Assembly (NCBI GenBank): GCA_002929135.1
Contig: PESC01000042.1
Span: 1 to 60,717, forward strand
Length of the DNA stretch: 60,717 nucleotides
Origin: Methylomonas sp.
GTDB taxonomy: Bacteria; Pseudomonadota; Gammaproteobacteria; Methylococcales; Methylomonadaceae
Reading direction: 5' to 3'
Shown: positions 27,538 through 35,165 of the stretch, piece after piece
How positions within the stretch are numbered: the first letter of the stretch is position 1
How the letters are laid out: each line of letters opens with the position of its first letter
Notes under the pieces: model-generated
Told to the model about the DNA's origin: nothing
The model's database searches: none
The model's input: only the letters and a program-made list of their open reading frames with translations
Made by a program: the position numbers and the translations under genes

Positions 27538-28364
27538 CAGATTGCTCCCAGTTGTTGACTCATTTCCACCGAACGATCACGCGCCGCCATCAAGGCTTGC
27601 GCGACGATGTCAGCAAACGCATGGCTCTGGAAGGTTTCGATGGCTTTTTGCGTGGTGCCGCCGGGGGATGTCACGCGCTGGCGCAATTGCATCGGCGATT
27701 CGGTGGATTCCAGCGCAATTTTGGCCGCGCCCAGCGCTGTTTGTTGAATCAGCAGGCGCGCCGTGTGTTCGTCCAGCCCCATGTCCTGCGCCACCCGCTC
27801 CATGGCTTCCATCAACAGGAAGAAATAGGCAGGCCCGCTGCCGGACAGGGCTGTGACGGCATCCAGTTTGGATTCATCATCGATCCACAATGCCAGTCCT
27901 ACGGCCCGGAGGATGTTTTCGGCCAGGTCTTTTTGCTCGTCATTGACCTGGGCGTTGGCATGCAATACCGTCGCGCCGGTTTGAACCAGGGCGGGTGTGT
28001 TGGGCATGCAGCGCACGATGGCGCTATCGGCACCCAGCCAGGCCGACAGGCTGGCCTGTGAAATACCGGCGGCGATGGATACGATCAATGGCCGCCTTTG
28101 CTGTACGGCAGGTGCAATCGCCATGGTCACTTCCCGCATGAATTTGGGTTTGACCGCCAGCACGACTACGTCGGATTCTGCCGCCACCTTGCTGTTGTCC
28201 TCGCTGGTATTGACCTTGAGTTCATCCCGATGCGTTTGTAGAGTGACGTGTTGCGTATCCGACACCCATATCTGTTGCGCAGAGTGGCCGCTGGCGATCA
28301 GTCCGCTCATCAAGCTGGTGGCCATGTTGCCACCGCCAATGAATCCAATGGTTCTTGTGTTCAT
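27537..28364 (-). CDS. proC: pyrroline-5-carboxylate reductase
   Basis: A 275-residue ProC, final step of proline synthesis. The Rossmann motif is IGFIGGGNMATSLMSGLIASG; VVLAVKPKFMREV and SIAAGISQASLSAWLG follow; VRCMPNTPALVQTGATVLHAN is the substrate region, and the C-terminal dimer domain contains ALSGSGPAYFFLLMEAM, the proline-binding motif, and SPGGTTQKAIETF. Length is normal. First gene of a proC-yggT-DUF4124 operon on the reverse strand. Confidence 0.97.
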   Translation of the reverse strand: MNTRTIGFIGGGNMATSLMSGLIASGHSAQQIWVSDTQHVTLQTHRDELKVNTSEDNSKVAAESDVVVLAVKPKFMREVTMAIAPAVQQRRPLIVSIAAGISQASLSAWLGADSAIVRCMPNTPALVQTGATVLHANAQVNDEQKDLAENILRAVGLALWIDDESKLDAVTALSGSGPAYFFLLMEAMERVAQDMGLDEHTARLLIQQTALGAAKIALESTESPMQLRQRVTSPGGTTQKAIETFQSHAFADIVAQALMAARDRSVEMSQQLGAI

Positions 28365-28449
28365 AATTTTCTCAAAACGTGTGGTTGGCTGCTTCGAAGC
28401 CCGGTAGGCCGGGCGATTTTACATGACTATGGTGGTGCGACAGAAAATC

Positions 28450-30024
28450 TCAAGTTCCTCGGGCCTTGTTCAGCAAATGGCCGAATCTGAAACCGGCAAT
28501 GAACAAACTGACGACGTAAATCAGGGCGGCCTCGAAAATCGTCCATAGCAAACGAGCGCTTCTATCCAGTCCGCTGGCAGATAAACCGTCCGCAGACAAT
28601 CCGTTCGCAAACAACCAGTCGGTTGCGTCGACCGTCTGCCAGAGGAATGCCGTCATCGCCAGATTGGCCAGCATGACCCGTGCGGTGAAAACGCCCCATT
28701 CCGCCCCGAACCGGTAAATGTTTTGCCGGATCAATGCCGCCAGCAGCAAGGCGACATTGAGATAAGCCGATAATGTGGTCGCCAGGGCGATACCGGCATG
28801 GGCCAGAGGCACGACCAGCAGCAAGCTGAGTACGATATTGCTGATGACCGAGTAAATGCCGAAGCGCGCCGGTGTGCGTGCATCCTGACGTGCCGTGAAG
28901 CCTGGTACGACGACTTTTATCATGACGAAGGCCAGTAAACCCAGCGCGAAGGTTTGCAGGCTGCGCCCGGACATCATGACGTCGTTGGCGTCGAATGCGT
29001 TGTATTGAAACAGTGTCGATAGCAGCGGGTTGGCCAGCATCACCAGCCCTATGGTTGCCGGTGCCCCGGCGACAAAAACTAGCTTCAAACCCCAGTCCAG
29101 CGACATTGAAAAGGCAGGGGCATCGTTGCTGGCATGGCTGCGCGACAAGCTGGGCAACATGACGGCACCCACTGCAACGCCGAGCATGCCGATCGGAAAT
29201 TCGACCATCCGGTCGGAATAATAAAGCCAGGACACGCTGCCCTGCTCCAGAAACGAAGCCACCACGGTATCGAACAACATGTTGACCTGAACCACCGACG
29301 CGCTGAATATCGCTGGCAGCATCAGCCCTGCCACGCGGCGGACGCCGCTGTCGTGCCAGCCCCATTGCAATCTGGGCAATAAACCCAATCGCAACAGGGG
29401 TGGAATCTGGAATAGCAGTTGAATGATCCCGGCCACAGCCACGCCCCAGCCCAATGCCATGATAGGTTCGGCACAGAGCGGCGATAGCCAGATGGCGGCG
29501 GCGATCATGGTCAGGTTCAGGATGACCGGGGTGAGCGCGGGAATGGCGAAGCGGCCATAAACATTGAGTATGGAGCCTGCTAATGCCGTCAGCGAGATGA
29601 AAAACACGTAAGGCAGAGTGATTCTGAGCAGTTCGACCGCAAGCCGGTGCTGGTCACCCTCATTGGGAAAACCCGGCGCGAATACGATGATGAGCCAGGG
29701 TGATATGACGACGCCCAGCAGCGTCATACCGATCAGCAGTACTGCCAATGTACCGGTGGTACGGTCGATGAATGCCTTGATACCGGCTTCGCTCTCGTGT
29801 TGTTTGTACAGGCTCAAAACCGGCACGAAGGCATGGGCGAATGCGCCTTCCGCAAATAAGCGGCGCAGGAAATTCGGTATCTTGAATGCCACGAAAAAGG
29901 CATCGGTTGCCTCTGACACACCGAACAGGCTGGCAATCAGCATGTCTCTTACAAACCCCATGACGCGGGAAATCAGCGTCATGACACTGACAATAGCGGT
30001 CGACTTGTATAGTTGCTGACTCAC
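28450..30024 (-). CDS. murJ: lipid II flippase MurJ
   Basis: A 524-residue MOP-superfamily flippase with about 14 membrane helices. N-terminal KSTAIVSVMTLISRVMGFVRDMLIASLFGVSEATDAFFVAFKIPNFLRRLFAEGAFAHAFVPVLS is the MurJ hallmark and includes the conserved arginines of the central cavity; SRSHASND and VKVVVPGFTARQDARTP are also typical. A small local repeat, ANGLSADGLSASGLD, lies in the last periplasmic loop. It is divergent from rpsT, a common gammaproteobacterial arrangement. Confidence 0.96.
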   Translation of the reverse strand: MSQQLYKSTAIVSVMTLISRVMGFVRDMLIASLFGVSEATDAFFVAFKIPNFLRRLFAEGAFAHAFVPVLSLYKQHESEAGIKAFIDRTTGTLAVLLIGMTLLGVVISPWLIIVFAPGFPNEGDQHRLAVELLRITLPYVFFISLTALAGSILNVYGRFAIPALTPVILNLTMIAAAIWLSPLCAEPIMALGWGVAVAGIIQLLFQIPPLLRLGLLPRLQWGWHDSGVRRVAGLMLPAIFSASVVQVNMLFDTVVASFLEQGSVSWLYYSDRMVEFPIGMLGVAVGAVMLPSLSRSHASNDAPAFSMSLDWGLKLVFVAGAPATIGLVMLANPLLSTLFQYNAFDANDVMMSGRSLQTFALGLLAFVMIKVVVPGFTARQDARTPARFGIYSVISNIVLSLLLVVPLAHAGIALATTLSAYLNVALLLAALIRQNIYRFGAEWGVFTARVMLANLAMTAFLWQTVDATDWLFANGLSADGLSASGLDRSARLLWTIFEAALIYVVSLFIAGFRFGHLLNKARGT

Positions 30025-30061
30025 GCTTTAGATAGAATGCCAACGCTGCACGATTTAAGGG

Positions 30062-30090
30062 TTGACAATCATAGCATCCAAAAAGATAAT
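30062..30090 (+). promoter_or_regulatory. sigma-70 promoter of rpsT
   Basis: TTGACA (30062-30067), a 17-base spacer and GATAAT (30085-30090), 37 bases before the rpsT start: a near-consensus promoter, as expected for a ribosomal protein gene. Confidence 0.8.
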
Positions 30091-30126
30091 GCCGTGTTTT
30101 CAATTATCCGCAAGAGCTGATGTTCC

Positions 30127-30390
30127 ATGGCTAATTCACCCCAAGCTAAAAAAAGAGCGCGTCAGGCAGAAAACAGCCGTATTCGCAATGCCGGACAGCG
30201 TAGCAATCTCCGCACCTTCATCAAAAAAGTCATTGCTGCCATCAGAGCCGGTGACAAAGAACAGGCGCAAGCGGCCTTCAAAACTGCCGTACCCATCATT
30301 GATTCAGCCGTCAACAAAGGTTTGATTCATAAAAACAAGGCCGCCCGCAACAAAAGCAGGCTAAACGCCAGACTGCGCGCTATGGCTTAA
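30127..30390 (+). CDS. rpsT: 30S ribosomal protein S20
   Basis: An 87-residue basic protein with the S20 sequence [35 protein letters not shown] and ending [20 protein letters not shown]. It binds 16S rRNA early in 30S assembly. It is monocistronic, between a near-consensus promoter and a strong hairpin terminator. Confidence 0.98.
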   Translation: MANSPQAKKRARQAENSRIRNAGQRSNLRTFIKKVIAAIRAGDKEQAQAAFKTAVPIIDSAVNKGLIHKNKAARNKSRLNARLRAMA

Positions 30391-30413
30391 ATCGCTGCCA
30401 TCTGAGTTTTCAT

Positions 30414-30450
30414 AAAAAAAGCCGCACTCTTTCGGGAGTGCGGCTTTTTT
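30414..30450. terminator. bidirectional terminator between rpsT and reductase gene
   Basis: A7, then a 9-base stem GCCGCACTC/GAGTGCGGC with loop TTTCGG, then T6. It would end rpsT on the forward strand and the reductase gene on the reverse strand. Confidence 0.9.
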
Positions 30451-30499
30451 ATGGGGGGTTATCCACAAGGGTGCGCCTCTCGAACAACCTCCTGTAGCA

Positions 30500-31483
30500 T
30501 CATTCCTGTGTCGATGAGGCGACGTGAAAGGCGTCACTGTGAATATCCTGCAAGCGTGCGCCCTGCATGAATGCCTGACGCTTGCTTTGGTTGACCATAT
30601 CGGGGTGGCCACATAAATACAGTCGCCAGTCTTTCAATTGCGGTATCGCCGCCAGTGCCACGTCGTTGGCGCGGCCTTGGGCGATACCTTGCGGTGCGTT
30701 GCCGCGCGAAATACACGGTGTGTAATGAAAATGGGCGTGGCGTTGTGCCAGTTCGCGCATTTCATCGACCCAGTACAGACCGTCAACTTCCCGGCTGCCG
30801 TGGTAAAGATGAATCTCGCTGCTGTGGCCCTGATGCAAGGCCTCCTCGATAATCCCGGCCAACGGTGCCAGTCCGCTGCCGGTGCCAATCAACAACATGT
30901 TCCGCTCCTTGTCGTCCGGTAGGTAGTAACACAGGCCTTGCGGATCGGATACCTCGATGTCGTCGCCGACATTCAGTTCACCATGCGCCCATTCGCTGAA
31001 GCGGCCACCCGGCAGGCGGCGAATGTGAAAGCTGAGTCTGTGGGCGTGGCGTCGACTATTGGCGATCGAGTAACTGCGGCTCAAACCGTCGGCGCGTTTC
31101 AGATGGACGAACTGGCCAGCATGGAAATCCATGACTCCATGACAATGCAGGGTTAGCAACAGTGTTTCGCTGTTGAGGGGTTGCTTGCCAATGACTGTTG
31201 CCCGGTTGAATTGCTGCGACGTATGTCGCCCGACCCGCATGTCGCGCTGCGGATAACACAAGCAGGCCAAAAAATGGTTTTGATGGCGCAGAACGTCTTT
31301 CAAGCCGTTTTGCGCTTCCGGCGGTGGGGCGCCGTCCAGGCTTTTCATCATGCAGCTCTGGCAGGCGCCCTGTTTGCAGCCATGGGGAATGTCGATATGC
31401 TCACGCAACAGTGCATCGAGCACCGATTCGCCCGTTTGACAGGCAACCGGGCGGTCTTCGAAGGTGATGGTTGTGGTCGACAT
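30500..31483 (-). CDS. ferredoxin-type flavin oxidoreductase
   Basis: A 327-residue electron-transfer protein with an N-terminal [2Fe-2S] ferredoxin domain (Cys36, Cys41, Cys44 and Cys74 in HGCKQGACQSC and LACLC), an FAD domain (RSYSIANS) and an NAD(P)H domain (LLIGTGSGLAPLAGIIEEAL, YLCGHPDM). Architecture matches reductases such as the MMO/benzoate-dioxygenase reductase components and CDP-6-deoxyhexulose reductase. The gene lies 13 bases after the truncated haemoglobin gene, so it most likely serves as the haemoglobin's reductase; no oxygenase component is nearby. Confidence 0.85.
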   Translation of the reverse strand: MSTTTITFEDRPVACQTGESVLDALLREHIDIPHGCKQGACQSCMMKSLDGAPPPEAQNGLKDVLRHQNHFLACLCYPQRDMRVGRHTSQQFNRATVIGKQPLNSETLLLTLHCHGVMDFHAGQFVHLKRADGLSRSYSIANSRRHAHRLSFHIRRLPGGRFSEWAHGELNVGDDIEVSDPQGLCYYLPDDKERNMLLIGTGSGLAPLAGIIEEALHQGHSSEIHLYHGSREVDGLYWVDEMRELAQRHAHFHYTPCISRGNAPQGIAQGRANDVALAAIPQLKDWRLYLCGHPDMVNQSKRQAFMQGARLQDIHSDAFHVASSTQE

Positions 31484-31496
31484 CCCGTAGCGTCCG

Positions 31497-31877
31497 TCAG
31501 CGGTTCAGCACGTCGTCGCGAGTGCTTTCGGCAATGGCGGCTACCTGATCGATCAGGTTTTGCGGCGCGTTGAGTTCCTTCAACGTGGCGGTGAGATGCT
31601 CCATCACGGCATCGAAATGCGAGTCATCCAGGCCGAATTTTTCCACCAGATGAGCATGGGCAGTGCGCATATCGGTGCCGGTGTAATTGTTGGGGCCGCC
31701 GAACGCCATGGTCAGAAAGGCTTTTTGTTTCGCCGCCTGTCTTTCCATGTCGGTGTTGTTGAAAAAACGGTTGATGCGATAGTCTGCCAGCACCTTGCGG
31801 TAAAAAATATCGACCGCCGCATTGACGGCAGCTTCGCCGCCCAGTTGTTCGTAAAGCGATGGGGTATTTTCGGTCAT
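31497..31877 (-). CDS. truncated haemoglobin, group I
   Basis: A 126-residue globin. SLYEQLGGEAAVNAAVDIFYRKVLADYRINRFFNNTDM is the group I N terminus with the CD1 Phe region, KQKAFLTMAFGGPNNYTG is the typical glycine-containing stretch, and AHAHLVEKFGL holds the proximal histidine (probably His74). Group I globins bind O2 and NO and in several bacteria detoxify NO. ATG 31877 is preferred over one 36 bases earlier because GAGGAG lies nine bases before it and homologues start there. Followed by a reductase in the same transcript and divergent from an Fe-S type regulator. Confidence 0.93.
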   Translation of the reverse strand: MTENTPSLYEQLGGEAAVNAAVDIFYRKVLADYRINRFFNNTDMERQAAKQKAFLTMAFGGPNNYTGTDMRTAHAHLVEKFGLDDSHFDAVMEHLTATLKELNAPQNLIDQVAAIAESTRDDVLNR

Positions 31878-31961
31878 GCGGGTTCTCCTCTCGTTGATTT
31901 GTCGGTATGACATTGCAAACTCTGGGGTTTTGCGGGGTACAAGGTAAGTGAAGCACCCCTC

Positions 31962-31985
31962 TTTTGCAATAATTTTATTGTGAAA
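31962..31985. promoter_or_regulatory. palindrome in the globin/regulator intergenic region
   Basis: CAATAA-TT-TTATTG (31967-31980) flanked by TTT and AAA gives a 24-base dyad with two mismatched pairs. It lies 85 bases upstream of the globin gene and about 143 upstream of the divergent regulator gene, in an AT-rich stretch where promoters are expected. Confidence 0.45.
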
Positions 31986-32069
31986 GCTGATATATTGCGG
32001 TTCAGGCCACCCTCCGTATCAGGACTTTCTGTGTCATTATCCGGCAATACCTCCCTTTCACCTTTAGGT

Positions 32070-32141
32070 GTTTCCCGTTTTTATACCCCTGTTGCCGTTC
32101 TTTGGGAGAGGGCAGGGTGAAGGGGGTATGAAAACGGAAAC
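32070..32141. repeat. inverted repeat enclosing a ribosome site and start codon
   Basis: GTTTCCCGTTTTTATACCCC (32070-32089) is inverted at 32123-32141 as GGGGTATGAAAACGGAAAC with one missing base and one mismatch. The right arm carries the start codon (ATG 32128), and its ribosome site AAGGGGG lies at the arm's edge. The intervening sequence (TTTGGGAGAGGGCAGGGTGA) is like that of common intergenic repeats. Confidence 0.65.
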
Positions 32142-32754
32142 CGGCACCCGCCAGGCACAACTGATGACCTTGCTGCTCGACTCGGAATCGGGCTTGAGTA
32201 TCGACGAACTGGCGGCAAAACTCGGCATTTCGCGTAACGCAGTAAAACAGCACCTGGTGGTGCTGGAGAAGCGGCAACAGGTGTTCGAAGCTCACTTGAG
32301 CAATACCGGCGGTCGGCCAGCCAGAATTTATGCCCTGACCCAGGACGGCATCCAGCAGTTCCCCAAGCAATACGCCTGGTTTTGCAACCTGCTGCTGGAC
32401 GAACTGGCAGCCGATCTGTATCCGGATGCTTTCGAGCGACTGATGTGGAACATGGGTGTCAAGCTAGCGACATCGCTGTTGCCGCAGTTCACTGGGTTGA
32501 CTGCAATTCAAAAGCAGCAGGCGCTGGTCGAGTTGATGCAAAACCTGGGCTATCACGCCGAATTACGCCACGAAGACGGTCAGGCCGTCATTCGCGCAAG
32601 TCACTGTGTTTATCACGATCTCGCACTGAAACATCCAGCGTTATGTCAATTTGACAAGGCTTTGATGGCGACATTGCTGAATGCCCCGGTGGCGCAGACG
32701 CACTGTATGGCCAGAAAAGATTGCGATTGCCGATTCAACCTTGGCAAGGATTGA
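32128..32754 (+). CDS. Fe-S type winged-helix regulator (SufR-like)
   Basis: A 208-residue regulator. Residues 8-75 form a winged helix (DELAAKLGISRNAVKQHLVVLEKRQ and a wing with GGRPARIYALT). The C-terminal half has a cysteine set, Cys160, Cys173, Cys193, Cys199 and Cys201, in HCVYHDLALKHPALC and THCMARKDCDCRF, the arrangement used by SufR-type regulators to hold an Fe-S cluster. ATG 32128 is preferred (strong AAGGGGG) over an in-frame GTG at 32068. Divergent from the globin-reductase pair, which it probably controls; NO, oxygen or iron supply are candidate signals. Confidence 0.78.
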   Translation: MKTETGTRQAQLMTLLLDSESGLSIDELAAKLGISRNAVKQHLVVLEKRQQVFEAHLSNTGGRPARIYALTQDGIQQFPKQYAWFCNLLLDELAADLYPDAFERLMWNMGVKLATSLLPQFTGLTAIQKQQALVELMQNLGYHAELRHEDGQAVIRASHCVYHDLALKHPALCQFDKALMATLLNAPVAQTHCMARKDCDCRFNLGKD

Positions 32755-32860
32755 GCTGCGATTGTGACGAGCTGCGGGTCGGTCTGATGTCGCTGGAGCG
32801 ATGCCTGGGTAAGCTGCTACCATACGCAGCTTTCAAAATCACTTGCAAAGGAGAGTGGGG

Positions 32861-34246
32861 GTGGCTCAAATCCAGGATATAACCAGCCCGATGACCCGCA
32901 CGGAGAAGCGGGCTACCGCATCGCTGGCCAGTATTTACGCACTCAGAATGCTGGGCTTGTTCATGTTGTTGCCGGTGTTGTCGCTGTTTGGCGAGCAAAT
33001 GCCCGGCGCAACGCCAAAACTGGTCGGTCTGACCATGGGCATCTACGGCCTTACGCAAGCCGTGCTGCAAATTCCGTTTGGCTTGCTGTCCGATAAATTC
33101 AATCGTAAAGGCGTAATCGTCATCGGCTTGATATTGTTTGTCGCCGGTAGTGTCGTGGCTGCACTGGCAACCGATATTTATGGTGTCTTGATCGGTCGCG
33201 CCCTTCAGGGTTGCGGCGCGGTATCGGCGGCGGTGATGGCTTTGCTGGCGGATTTGACGCAGGAGGTGCATCGCACCAAAGCCATGGCAACCATAGGCGC
33301 CAGCATTGGTGTTTCGTTCGGCGTGGCGATAACCCTAGGGCCGGTCGTTGCCCATCACTTCGGCATCAGCGGCATTTTCTGGCTGATTGCCATTTTGGCG
33401 GCGCTTGCCATCCTTGTCGTGCTGTTCGTCGTACCCGATCCGGAAAAAATCAAAATTCATCGCGATGCCGAATACATCCCGTCGGAACTGGGCAGCGTCA
33501 TCAGGAATGCCGATCTGCTCCGCCTGAATTACGGCATTTTCGCGCTGCATCTGATCCTGATGGCCAGCTTCATCGTGGTGCCATTGCTGCTGCGCGACGC
33601 CGGTTTGGGCGTGGGCAGACACTGGCTGGTATATCTGCCGGTGTTGACGACATCATTGGCCGCCATGATTCCGTTCATCATCATTGCCGAGAAAAAACGC
33701 AAGATGAAGCCCGTATTCATTGGCGCCATTTCGATGCTGATCGTAGCCAACCTGGGCTTTATGACGCTACATGGCCATTTGATCGGCCTGATTGCCTGTT
33801 TGTGGGTTTTCTTTTGTGGTTTCAATTTGCTGGAAGCTACCCTGCCGTCCTTGATTTCCAAAACCGCACCTGCCGATTTGAAAGGGACGGCTATGGGGAT
33901 TTACTCCAGTGCCCAGTTTCTGGGCGCTTTTCTGGGGGGCGCCAGTGGTGGCTGGTTGTACGGCGAGTTTGGTGCCGGTGGCATATTCGTGTTTTCTGTT
34001 GCTGTGGCGCTCAGCTGGGTTTTGATCGCGGCCTTCATGTCGACACCGCGTTACCTTGCCAATCTGTTGTTGTCGCTGAACGATCTGGCGCCGGAGCGTC
34101 AGGCGGATTTCAGCCAGGGATTATTGGCGATAGCCGGTGTGGAAGAAGTGACTTTACACCTGGACGAGAATGCCGCGTATCTGAAAGTAGACAGCCAGCG
34201 TCTCGACAAAGCGGCATTGAACCAGTTTTTGCAAACCTGGCGCTGA
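32861..34246 (+). CDS. yajR: MFS transporter, YajR type
   Basis: A 461-residue major facilitator with 12 membrane helices and a cytoplasmic C-terminal domain. Motif A is [42 protein letters not shown] begins helix 1. The last 65 residues ([31 protein letters not shown]) match the ferredoxin-like YAM domain of E. coli YajR. GTG 32861 has AGGAG eight bases before it and is preferred; ATG 32891 is an alternative. In pseudomonads the same MFS gene precedes ssb, as it does here. Substrate unknown. Confidence 0.85.
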   Translation: MAQIQDITSPMTRTEKRATASLASIYALRMLGLFMLLPVLSLFGEQMPGATPKLVGLTMGIYGLTQAVLQIPFGLLSDKFNRKGVIVIGLILFVAGSVVAALATDIYGVLIGRALQGCGAVSAAVMALLADLTQEVHRTKAMATIGASIGVSFGVAITLGPVVAHHFGISGIFWLIAILAALAILVVLFVVPDPEKIKIHRDAEYIPSELGSVIRNADLLRLNYGIFALHLILMASFIVVPLLLRDAGLGVGRHWLVYLPVLTTSLAAMIPFIIIAEKKRKMKPVFIGAISMLIVANLGFMTLHGHLIGLIACLWVFFCGFNLLEATLPSLISKTAPADLKGTAMGIYSSAQFLGAFLGGASGGWLYGEFGAGGIFVFSVAVALSWVLIAAFMSTPRYLANLLLSLNDLAPERQADFSQGLLAIAGVEEVTLHLDENAAYLKVDSQRLDKAALNQFLQTWR

Positions 34247-34284
34247 TTGCGGGCGTCCACCTCTTTATATTTTTGGAGAACTTC

Positions 34285-34755
34285 ATGTTGAACAAAGTCA
34301 TGTTGATTGGTCGCCTCGGTGCCGATCCGGAAATGCGCTCTATGCCCAGCGGCGATGGCATTGCCACGATCAATCTTGCCACTAATCGTCGCTGGAAGGA
34401 CCGCAACAGCGGCGAGCGCAAGGAAGAAACCGAGTGGCACCGTGTGGTATTTTTCGGCGCCATCGCCAAAATCGCGGGCGATTACTTGCGCAAGGGCAGC
34501 CAAGTTTATGTCGAAGGCAGGCTAAGGACGCGCAAATGGCAAGGGCAGGACGGTCAGGATCGCTACACCACGGAAATCGTTGCCGACGAAATGACCATGC
34601 TGGACAGCCGCAGCGGCGGCACCGCCAATTATTCCGACAACACTCCACCACCCTCGGCTTACGACAGCCGCGTGTCATCCGGCCCGGCTGCCGCCGTACC
34701 GGCGTCGTCTGCGCCACCGGCTTACGATAATTTCGATGACGATATTCCGTTTTAA
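34285..34755 (+). CDS. ssb: single-stranded DNA-binding protein
   Basis: A 156-residue SSB. The OB fold ([37 protein letters not shown] to VADEMTMLD) is followed by a Ser/Pro/Ala-rich tail and the conserved acidic tip NFDDDIPF that recruits partner enzymes. A GGAG lies seven bases before the start. Translation begins 36 bases after the MFS gene. Confidence 0.97.
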   Translation: MLNKVMLIGRLGADPEMRSMPSGDGIATINLATNRRWKDRNSGERKEETEWHRVVFFGAIAKIAGDYLRKGSQVYVEGRLRTRKWQGQDGQDRYTTEIVADEMTMLDSRSGGTANYSDNTPPPSAYDSRVSSGPAAAVPASSAPPAYDNFDDDIPF

Positions 34756-34791
34756 ACCCGTCTGTGCCCCGCCCTGGATTGCATGTTTCCA

Positions 34792-34832
34792 AAACGTAAC
34801 AATTCCGTGGCTTGCGCTGAATCGTTACGTTT
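34792..34832. repeat. hairpin with CGTAAC-N-ATTC arms
   Basis: AAACGTAACAATTC (34792-34805) and its inverted copy GAATCGTTACGTTT (34819-34832) differ at one base and flank 13 bases. It follows ssb and precedes cutA. There is no T run, so it is not a standard terminator; the arms resemble those of the element at 15608-15708. Confidence 0.5.
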
Positions 34833-34847
34833 GCTGACGTGATTTCT

Positions 34848-35165
34848 ATGTATCACCTGATTTTCTGTACCTGCCCCAATGCGGAAACGGCCCGTGCCAT
34901 TGCCCACCATCTGGTGACGCAGCAGCTTGCCGCCTGTGTCAATGTGCTGCCGGGCGTAACATCGATTTACCGCTGGCAGTCGCAGGTCGAAACCGCCGAG
35001 GAACATTTGCTGATTATCAAAAGTCGACAGGCCGCTTACGATGCCATCGAAGCCGCAATCGAGCAGCTTCACCCCTACGATGTGCCCGAGGTTATCGCCG
35101 TCACACTGGATCGAGGATCCGAGGATTATTTGCAATGGGTAGGCTCATGCGTTGCTGCTCGATGA
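34848..35165 (+). CDS. cutA: CutA1 divalent-cation tolerance protein
   Basis: About 105 residues with the CutA1 pattern: MYHLIFCTCPNAETARAIAHHLVTQQLAACVNVLPGVTSIYRWQSQVETAEEHLLIIKS and YDVPEVIAVTLDRGSEDYLQWV. Trimeric ferredoxin-like fold; linked to copper tolerance in E. coli, but its molecular role is unsettled. GTG 34839 is an in-frame alternative start. dsbD begins inside its last 31 bases, as in E. coli where cutA and dsbD are adjacent. Confidence 0.93.
   Translation: MYHLIFCTCPNAETARAIAHHLVTQQLAACVNVLPGVTSIYRWQSQVETAEEHLLIIKSRQAAYDAIEAAIEQLHPYDVPEVIAVTLDRGSEDYLQWVGSCVAAR

Noticed and set aside
28398-28413. GCCCGG/CCGGGC hairpin between proC and murJ as terminator
   Set aside because: Only six base pairs and no T run on either strand.
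33211-34284. Long N-terminal extension in frame with ssb
   Set aside because: It runs through the MFS gene in another frame; the SSB family start and a good ribosome site are at 34285.
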